From Megalobrama amblycephala (lineage: Eukaryota; Chordata; Actinopteri; Cypriniformes; Xenocyprididae), in the NCBI RefSeq assembly GCF_018812025.1, contig NC_063051.1, forward strand, positions 8,569,896 through 8,633,895: a DNA stretch of 64,000 nt, in the 5' to 3' direction. Below are positions 56,425 to 64,000 of the stretch, piece by piece. Made by a program: the position numbers and the translations under genes. A model generated the notes under the pieces. That model did not search any database, had not been told where the DNA came from, and saw only the letters and a list, made by a program, of their open reading frames with translations. Position 1 is the first letter of the stretch; each line of letters starts with the position of its first letter.

Positions 56425-56695
56425 AAGTTAGTTCACCCTAAAATTAAAATACAGTCATCATTTAATCAGCCTCAAATTGTTCCAAACTAACCCAAAACAG
56501 TTGATCAACCCCATTGACTTCCATAGTATTTTTTTTTTTTTCTCCATACTATGGAAGTCAATGGGGTTTTGTTAATGACATTCTTCAAAATATCTTCTTT
56601 TGAGTTCAGCAGAAGAAAGAAATTCATACAGGTTTGGAACAACTTGAGAGTGACTAAATGATGACAGAATTTTCATTTTCATTTCAACTATCCCT
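56425..56695. mobile_element. Palindromic TTAA element, well preserved
   Basis: AAGTTAGTTCACCC at the left pairs with inverted TTTCAACTATCCCT at the right, both flanked by TTAA (56421-56424 and 56696-56699). The centre is a hairpin, CCATTGACTTCCATAGTAT and its inverse separated by a T run. The whole sequence folds into one long stem. It is the cleanest copy of this family in the window. Confidence 0.88.
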
Positions 56696-56699
56696 TTAA

Positions 56700-57974
56700 T
56701 TTAAGTCATTATTCACTGAAAATCGTGGTTGAATGAATTTTTTATGGTACTTTTTTGTCCTTTTCATGGCCTTTGGTAGCCACCGCTCTCAATGCACTTT
56801 TGTTGTAAATTGCAGTCTGTTCCTTACACCGTTTTTTATTTTTCAGTTTTTTAGGGGTGAGCTATTGCTTTAATTTGAATCAAGACGTGCTTGTTAGTCT
56901 TGGTGCAGTGAAATTAGAATTTAAGCATAGCACACACTTCTTCTTTTTTTAAGAAGAATCTTTTACCTCTTCATTTTAACGAGTAAAGCTTTTCCAGCTC
57001 ATGAAGGAGCATAATTGCTGTTTTGTGTGTGAAATAGCAAGAAGAGTTATTATGGTTAGTCCTCAACACAGCGAACGCTTCACCTATTAGCCCACACAAC
57101 AGGCTCACAACACACTGATGTTTATTCAAGGATTACATCTCTTTACTGTGGCCGGAAACAAATTTGGTGCACATGTTCTTTTTTCATCCCAGTCAAAATT
57201 ACTTCTTTTCTTTCTTTCGAAAAACAGCTCCTGGTGAGTCTTGTGGAAAATTAGTTTGGTGTGAAAATTACCCATACAGTAGGTATATCTTATATTAGCT
57301 AGCGCTAATCATTCGAGTACAGTGGCTTTGTCCACAACATGCTGGCCATGAGTTTAGGTAACTGTTGGGAACGCTGTAGTTTGCTAGAGTTTACTATAAG
57401 GTTACCACTGTGGTGAACAGTAGAGCATGTGGTTAGGTTTATTGATGTCCATTCCATAAATGAAGCAATCTTTTGAAATGAAGCAATTTTTTTACCATTT
57501 TATTCAGCACTCTGGTTAATCCAACTGAGAACAATTTTTTAGAGATATGTGACATGCTGAGAACTGACTGCTGATGGTTCACAAAGAGGGCAAAATGCAT
57601 GTTTATGATGTCTTTTGCTGAAAAGCATGTTTTGAAATATAACAATGATCCAATGGCAGTAGTTCTCAAGTCAACAGCAGTGCACTGAAGTAAGTTCTCT
57701 CTTGAGTCAAGAGTCGGTTAATGGTTACAAGTAATGAGTTAATGAGTCACCAGTACACTGAACTGAGGAAATGGTTCACATTCAGACATGTCCGCAAAAA
57801 AAACGTTGAGCTGCTAATGCAGCATGCGTAAACCGAGTAGTTGACTCGAAAGGAGGGAAATTAAGCTTTTTTATGTAAAAAGATGAGTTGATAGTTTATT
57901 CATTTTATATGCCTTAGACTTGTAAAACATCCACACTTTACATACTTATTGGTTGCTTTAATTGTAGAATTGCA
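56700..57974. other. Unique AT-rich sequence, no gene seen
   Basis: A short segment, GGTTACCACTGTGGTGAACA near 57398, resembles one near 48872, so part of this may be an old repeat. No gene. Confidence 0.45.
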
Positions 57975-57976
57975 TA

Positions 57977-59496
57977 GAGGTGCTGGTCATATAATTAGAA
58001 TATCATCAAAAAGTTCATTTTTTTTATTGTAAATTATTTTTAAAAATGAAACTTTCATATATTCTAGATTCCCTACATGTAAAGTAAAACATTTCAAAAG
58101 TGTTTTTTTTTTACATTTTGATGATTAGAGCGTACAGCTCATGAAAGTCCAAAATCCAGTATCTCAAAATATTAGAATATTTCCTAAGATCAATCAAAAA
58201 ATGGATTTGCAAAACAGAAAAGTTCAAGTTCTTTAAAGTATGTTCATTTGTGCACTCAATACTTGGTCGGCAGCACATATTACAGCAAATGACTTGCTCC
58301 TATCACAAATTACAGCATCAGTGAAGTGTGGCATGGAAGTGATCAGCCTGTGGCACTGCTGAGGCACTATTGAGCCTTCAGATCATCTGTATATTGTTGG
58401 ATCGACTGTTTCTCATCTTTCTCTTGAAAATATCCCATAGATTCAGGGGTCAGGCATGTTGGCTGGCCAATAAAGCACAGTAATATCATGGTCAGCAAAC
58501 CACTTGGAAGTGGTTTTTGCACTGTGGGCAGGTGCTAAAGTCCTGCTGGAAAAGGAAATCAGCATCTCCATAAAGCTTGTCAGCAGATGGAAGCATAAAG
58601 TGCTCCAAAGTCTCCTGGAAGATGGCTGCATTGACTTTGCACTTGATAAAACACAATGGACCAACACCAGCAGACGTCACGCCCCCCCCCCCCCCCCCCC
58701 CCCCAAGCAGCTTGGATTCTGTGCCTCTCCAGTCTTCCTTCAGACTCTGGGACCATGATTTCAACATGACATGCAAAAATTTACTTTTATCTGAAAAAAG
58801 GACTTTCGACCACTGTTCACTGTCCAGTTCTTTTTCTCCTTAGCCCAGGTAAGATGCTTCTGACGTTGTTTCTGTTTCAGAAGTGGCTTGGTAGTCCTTT
58901 TGCTGAAGATGTCTGAGTGTGGTGACTCTTGATGCGCTGACTCCGGCTTCATTCGACTCATTGTGAAGCTCTCCCAAATGTTTGAATCGGCTTTACTTGA
59001 CAGTATTCTCAAGCTTGTGGTCATCCCTGTTGCTTGTGCACCTTTGCCTACCCAATTTCTTCCTTCCAGTCAACTTTGCATTCAATATGCTTTGATACAT
59101 CACTCTGTAAACGGCCACCCCATTCAGTAATGACCATCTGTGACTTACTCTCTTTGTGGAGGGTGTCAATGATTGTCTCCTGGACCATTGCCAAGTCAGC
59201 TGTCTTCCCCATTAGTGTGGTTTCAAAGAACAAGAGATACCCGGAATTTATACTGTAGGGATGGTCATTTAATGAAACTCAAATGTAAATATTCTAATAT
59301 TTTGAGATACTGGATTTTGGACTTTCATTAGCTGTACGCTCTAATCAACAATTTAAAAAAAAAAAAAAAAAACATTTGAAATGTTTTACTTTACATGTAG
59401 GGAATCTAGAATATATGAAAGTTTCATTTTTTAAAAATAATTTACAATAAAAAAATGAACTTTTTCACGATATTCTAATTATATGACCAGCACCTG
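57977..59496 (-). mobile_element. Tc1-like transposon, full-length but decayed
   Basis: The ends GAGGTGCTGGTCATATAATT and the inverted ATATGACCAGCACCTG are flanked by TA (57975-57976 and 59497-59498). Inverted repeats extend about 200 bp, including TCTAGATTCCCTACATGTAA and its inverse. It represents a fourth Tc1-type lineage in the window. The transposase lies on the minus strand and is disrupted. Confidence 0.93.
58260..59209 (-). pseudogene. Tc1-like transposase pseudogene with a 23-C tract
   Basis: Minus-strand transposase remnant beginning MGKTADLAMVQETIIDTLHK (start codon at about 59207-59209). Later pieces in shifted frames read LLKQKQRQKHLTWAKEKKNW, then SAGVGPLCFIKCKVNAAIFQ, LPSADKLYGDADFLFQQDF, and VLYWPANMPDP, in the normal order for the family. 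A homopolymer of 23 C (58682-58704) sits where the sequence between the first catalytic block and SAGVGPL should be, replacing or obscuring it, and throws the frame. The second catalytic Asp (FQQD) is present. The C-terminal part after ANMPDP is interrupted. It is non-functional. Confidence 0.88.
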
Positions 59497-59499
59497 TAG

Positions 59500-60416
59500 A
59501 TGTTATTGTAGGATTACGAAAACAAACCAGTTCATTGAAACAAACTGTGTTTCCCGTACAACTATATAACTCGCTGCTACCATAGTACGACACATCGCTG
59601 AACAAATCAACTAGCTAATCACGACGGTTTCCCGAAACCGCATCGTCGCAAACCTGTCATTCAGCCACGTTGGTGAATGATGTCACGCAGGTGGTGGAGT
59701 AATAACTTCTTTGAATCCGTTTGAGATTGAATTAATGCTAGATTTTTTGCTATAAATTACGGACATGGCATCTGAGGACTAATTCTCATTTTTCTCAGTT
59801 ATTTTGCTTTATTTACAGATTTAATCATAGGCTCGTTCTTATGGACTTGAGGACATGACACTCTTCAAAAACGGTGCTTAAAATCTCTTGACAAACTAAA
59901 ATATGTAAATGTCATTTGTGTATATTTGAAATAAAAGATATACATTGCACTTATTGTTAGCTTGCTTATTTTGTTCAAGATAATGATTTTTTTAAGTCCA
60001 CAATGGCATACAAACAAGAAACTATGCTTCTAACCACAGCTGGAGAGCCGTCGTTCCAACCACACAAATTTGCGATGCGGTTTCGGGAAACACCAAATTG
60101 TTGAACTATATTAGTAATGATACAACTTGTAATGTTAGTTGGCTAACAATGCTTTTGGGAAAAGCACCTCTGTCTGGTTTGTGGAGAAAAAAAAAAAAGA
60201 TTTTCCTACATTAAATTGAGGAGGAAAAAAAAAAAAAAGCAAAGCGTTTAACACTATAAAGTTGCATGTATAAAGCTGCAGTGCATCCTCATCTGAACCA
60301 CAGGCCCGGCTGTTCACTACAATGGTAACTTTCAAAACTGCAACAGCAGAAACCCCTTTAAATCTATAGCATAACAGAAGATCTACGTCTGGAAAGCTAC
60401 GGGCAAGACGTATATA
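59500..60416. other. Unique sequence, no gene seen
   Basis: It contains two A runs (60187-60198, 60225-60238). The minus-strand frame at 60135-60488 crosses these runs and part of the SINE and is not a gene. Confidence 0.45.
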
Positions 60417-60475
60417 TGGTGCGCTTGAGGAGACCTGCTGCACAAGCATACCAGCAGCTATCAACCTGAAGCTCG

Positions 60476-60575
60476 CCTGCACACCCAATAAAGCTAAGCA
60501 GGCTTGAGCGTGGTTAGTACCTGGATGGGAGACCTCCGGGGAAAACTAGGTTACTGCTGGTGGAGGTGTTAAATT
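60476..60575 (+). repeat. 5S rRNA-derived SINE3-like head
   Basis: AAAGCTAAGCAGGCTTGAGC, GTTAGTACCTGGATGGGAGA and CTCCGGGGAAAACTAGGTTA match the 3' two thirds of 5S rRNA and the junction to a SINE3-type body. The 5' third of 5S rRNA and the body are missing or diverged, so it is a SINE fragment rather than a 5S gene. Confidence 0.75.
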
Positions 60576-60924
60576 TGTGATAGATGTGAAACTCGCGATA
60601 GCCAACAAGAGCAAGTTTCACCGACCGGATGTTGCGTGCTTATAGCTGAAACTTGACAGCCAAAAACATGCCACAAAAGTGGAGTATTGAGAAAAAAAGA
60701 TGATGATTGAAACTGCTCTTATATCTGTGGTCTCCCACAATTTTAAAATTGGTTAAGATTTGAAAATTGTCTAGTGTGTCCCAGGCCTTAGATGAAATCA
60801 ACCGAAGCATTAGTTTTGTATTATTGATTATAGCCTTGAGATTCTACAACATCTTTAACACTATTAAAATAATTTGAAAAACTTTTAAAGGTTATTTCGC
60901 AAATAAAATTCAAACTAGTTAAAC

Positions 60925-62950
60925 ATTTAAATGCAGACATCAAGAACCAGCGTATGAATCTCAACAATGGTGACAATCAACATAAAGCCTGTTGTTGCAG
61001 TACATTCTGGGTACAACCAATCAAAACTCATCCATGGCTCCCAGCATGCATTGCGGCATGAATACATTATGCAGCTGAATTATCTCAGTATTTTATTTTA
61101 TTCTTAATATTTGCTTTTATGTTTGCTGGGGTTTTTTTGTGACTTTTTAGTTTAGTCTTGTTTTGTGATGTTCAGAGTTGATCTATGTTATTGATTGTCA
61201 CCATTGTTGAGATTCATATGCTGATTCTTGATGTCTGTGTGTGTCTAAAGTTTGTTTTTTTCTGCTGATTTAAATCTGTTTGTAATAATACTGTTGTGTC
61301 TTGTGCTGTAGTGATGGGAAGTTCGGATCATTTTACTGACTCGGACTTTTGAGTCTCGTTCAACAAAATGAACGAATCTTTTTTCGAGTCATTTCGTTCA
61401 TTTCGTTCATTTTAGCAAAATGTAATTAAAATGTTACGTGTTACTTCCCCAAAACATCTACTACTTATGCAAACGTTGATCCCACTACAAACAATACAAA
61501 ACTACAATGCTATAAGATTCAGAAATGATTAATTCTTTACCTGAGTCTTATGACAAGCTGATTAAGCTCACCTCACCTCTTGTCTGACAAGTCTTCGGGT
61601 TTAAGTCATTCCTTAATGACGTGACAGGCAGTCCCATGCTAAACCAATGCAGTCTGAGCCGGTAAGAGAATTGATTAGTTCATTTCATGAGTCTTTCGGG
61701 TTTTTGAGTCGTTCCTTAAACACGTCACAGACCCATACACTAAGCCAATGCATTCTGAGCCGGAAAGAGAATTGATTAGTTCTCTTCATGAGTCTTTCGG
61801 GTTTTGAGTCGTTCCTTAATCACGTAACAGACCCATACGCTATTTCTGACATTTCTGTCACTGTTTTTGTTACTGAGGATCTGTGGTGTGTTATTATAAA
61901 TAAATAAAGCCCTGTTATAAATAAAATATTGATTAATTTATCTTTTTGACTGTCTATCTGTAAATAAACACTAGGCTATATAATAATATAATAATCCAAG
62001 CCTACAATACAAAGTATTTATAGCCTAGTTTGTTCATTTTTACTCCAATTTTGAGTTTGCTGTTATAATAATTGCTTTTCCTAGGCAGACTTGACATATT
62101 GGTCTAATATAAGAAGATTGCTCAAAAAGGACATAATGACATAAATTAAAAGCAAATAACATTTTGAATTTGAATTATTAATGTTAGTTTAAAACATCAA
62201 GGTTATGATAACTTCAGCTTTAACAGTTGTAACACAAACTCAAACAAAACTGGAGAGTTAACGTTATTTACTAATAAATATAATGTGCTTGGGTCACACA
62301 GCATAGTGTATGGGTATGTCACGTGATTAAGGAACGACTCAAAACCCGAAAGACTCATGAAGAGAACTAATCAATTCTCTTTCCGGCTCAGAATGCATTG
62401 GCTTAGTGTATGGGTCTGTCACGTGATTAAGGAACGACTCAAAAACCCGAAAGACTCATAAAAAGAACTAATCAATTCTCTTTCCGGCTCAGAATGCACT
62501 GGTAGCGTATGGGTCTGTCACGTGAAACCCGAAAGACTCATGAAATGAACTAATCAATTGAATCATCAGGTGAACTACTTCTAGCAGTACAGAACCTGTA
62601 GAATATTGCACATGCGCGACTGAACGAATCACCCCCCGAGACGACTCCTTCTTCCCGAGTCACATTAAAGATTCGTTCAAAATGAACGAATCGTTCAAGA
62701 ACGACACATCACTATTGTGCTGTAGAAACAGGACTGGTATAAATAAAATAATCACCCATATAATCAAAGTTATAATTCTTAATAAGATCATCAATCAGGC
62801 CACTACAAGATGGCTGTCATCATCAATCTATAACCATCATCACCTGATGAAATCTTCCCTTGAATTTTCTTGCTGTAACAAATGTTTTATAAAAACATTT
62901 TTACAGCAACAAGAAAAAAAACTAATATTAAAGAGTCAAGGGTCAAGAGC
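60925..62950. repeat. Palindromic interspersed repeat copy, split by an hAT-like element
   Basis: The arms GACATCAAGAACCAGCGTAT...GGTGACAATC (60937-60981) and GATTGTCACCATTG...GATGTC (61193-61236) are almost exact inverses about 210 bp apart. The copy continues to 61308, is interrupted by the hAT-like element, and resumes at 62723. A third partial relative lies near 63230-63430. Confidence 0.78.
61309..62714. mobile_element. hAT-like foldback element with subterminal tandem repeats
   Basis: The ends TAGTGATGGGAAGTTCG and the inverted CGACACATCACTA are bracketed by the perfect 8-bp repeat TTGTGCTG (61301-61308 and 62715-62722). Each arm carries about three units of a roughly 101-bp repeat (TGAGTCTTTCGGGTTTTTGA, ACAGACCCATACACTAAGCC) in opposite orientation. 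Multiple GAACGA/TCGTTC motifs near both ends look like transposase-binding repeats. It has no coding capacity. Confidence 0.9.
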
Positions 62951-63066
62951 CCAATTAAAGCAAACGCCAGTCTCCATAATGGTGACTTATAAAACAACTG
63001 TAGATGTATGACAGTAATAAGTGAAGCTGGTAATGCTGTTTGTGGAGTTGTTCTGAGATCTTAAGA

Positions 63067-63068
<2 letters not shown>

Positions 63069-63126
<58 letters not shown>
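63069..63126. repeat. AT microsatellite
   Basis: About 29 AT units, then AT-rich imperfect sequence. This is a length-unstable, assembly-sensitive site. Confidence 0.97.
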
Positions 63127-63131
<5 letters not shown>

Positions 63132-63139
63132 TATAAATA

Positions 63140-64000
63140 AAATTGCCAGTTTTTGTAGTAAAGTTTACTGTAAAAAAGAAGTTTGGTTACAGTATTGGAA
63201 AACACAAAAATTACTGTAAACAAACATCATACTGTATTTCTTGTGCATATGCACTATGAAGGCACCCAGCATGCAATGCAGCACAGCTGTAGAGTTCTTT
63301 TGATACATGTTGGTTTCATCTGTGCTGCTGAACTTATTTTCATGTTTAACAGTTTGTGTTGTGTTTTTTTAAAAATGAATTTGTTGAGTGTCACCATTGT
63401 GTTTTATACGTCGAGGATTGATGTCTGTGCATCATTTGGTGATGCTCATAAGAAAAAAAAATATCTTGTGTTACAAGATGATATCACAGCTTCAAAGCAG
63501 TTGCTTCACTATTGTGAGAGATCCACCTAGAAACAATTATTAATTTAAAACACATCATTGGTAAATATTTTTGCTTAAAATCTCCAAATTCGTTCTAAGA
63601 ATAGTTTGATTACCTTAAAACAATTCACTTCATTTACTTCATATTTTGGCTTGTCATATTTTTAACAAATGTTTTCATTTGATTTGGCTTGACCAGGTCC
63701 ATTAATAAGGTCTAAGATCCCAAGCAAATGGAACATTAATCACAATTATGGTGACTTCAAAACTCTGTGCCAGAAAGTCCAGGGCCACTTTTTAGTCCCA
63801 GTCCGTCCCCGGGGAAACGGATTTGTAAACAATTAGTTATTGAAACTATTAATAAGTTTGACCCCAAAGCGTTCAGTAAGATGTAATTAAAACAGAAAAC
63901 AGGAGTAAACACTAGAAAGAAGTCATTGTGCTGTTTTCTCTCAGATATCCTCTGCTTATATACTGTATATGACATCAAAGTTTATTTCTGTACGTTGGCA
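63140..64000. other. AT-rich sequence, no gene seen
   Basis: Part (63230-63430) is related to the palindromic repeat at 60.9 kb. The 115-codon open frame at 63183-63530 crosses it and has no recognised domain. Confidence 0.4.

Noticed and set aside
60135..60488. A 117-codon minus-strand gene
   Set aside because: It crosses two A homopolymers and the start of a SINE fragment.
60476..60575. A 5S rRNA gene
   Set aside because: Only the internal and 3' part of 5S is recognisable, with insertions and a SINE-type junction after it. The 5' third is missing.
62987..63223. A membrane-like Tyr-Ile repeat protein
   Set aside because: Translation of the AT microsatellite.

Overview
The window reads as intergenic DNA from a teleost fish, most likely a cyprinid. 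That call rests on the repeats: several decayed Tc1-like elements, many short palindromic DNA elements, 5S rRNA-derived SINE sequence, compact Gypsy-type retroelements, and dense GATA, CA and TA microsatellites. I found no host protein-coding gene with a clear exon structure and no functional tRNA or rRNA gene. Almost every long reading frame belongs to a mobile element or runs through a tandem repeat.

Layout. 0.5-2.05 kb: a broken Tc1-like transposon. 2.8-4.7 kb: an AT-rich palindromic element with a second hAT-like element nested inside (8-bp target duplication). 4.7-5.7 kb: a Tc1 remnant on the minus strand. 9.3-10.3 kb: a TTAA-flanked element. 12.5-14.1 kb: a Tc1 remnant, then a TA-flanked element that carries a nested hAT-like element. 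17.6-18.4 kb: a palindromic element. 19.0-20.5 kb: a degenerate minisatellite split by a foldback element that carries a protein-coding fragment. 21.3-22.2 kb: two short repeats. 23.8-24.9 kb: a TA-flanked element. 26.8-29.0 kb: an hAT-like element inside a TTAA element. 34.5-36.1 kb: a nearly full-length Tc1-like element with a frameshifted DD34E transposase. 36.4-38.1 kb: two more TTAA elements.

38.3-42.8 kb: an old repeat broken by three later insertions. The largest is a very young LTR retroelement (413-bp LTRs differing at one base, 5-bp GTAAC duplication). It encodes half a gag domain followed by about 550 residues of in-frame tandem repeats and has no pol. 43.6-44.7 kb: a second, decayed LTR element of the same kind. 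46.0-46.9 kb: a 34-bp minisatellite. 47.0-48.7 kb: SINE-like sequences. 49.4-51.4 kb: two solo LTRs, each with a 4-bp duplication. 52.0-53.1 kb and 55.0-55.7 kb: DNA elements with flanking direct repeats. 56.4 kb: a palindromic TTAA element. 58.0-59.5 kb: a Tc1-like pseudogene. 60.5 kb: a 5S-derived SINE head. 61.3-62.7 kb: an hAT-like foldback element inserted in a palindromic repeat.

The most interesting signal is in the two compact LTR elements. Just inside the 5' LTR, where a tRNA primer site is expected, lies a sequence complementary to the predicted 5' end of the element's own RNA, about 30 nt after the TATA box. That is the geometry of self-primed reverse transcription known from Tf1 and the sushi group. 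With no pol encoded, these elements would have to borrow a reverse transcriptase.

The remaining stretches are AT-rich unique sequence in which I see no gene; a few blocks could be conserved noncoding elements or isolated exons, but that cannot be settled from one sequence.
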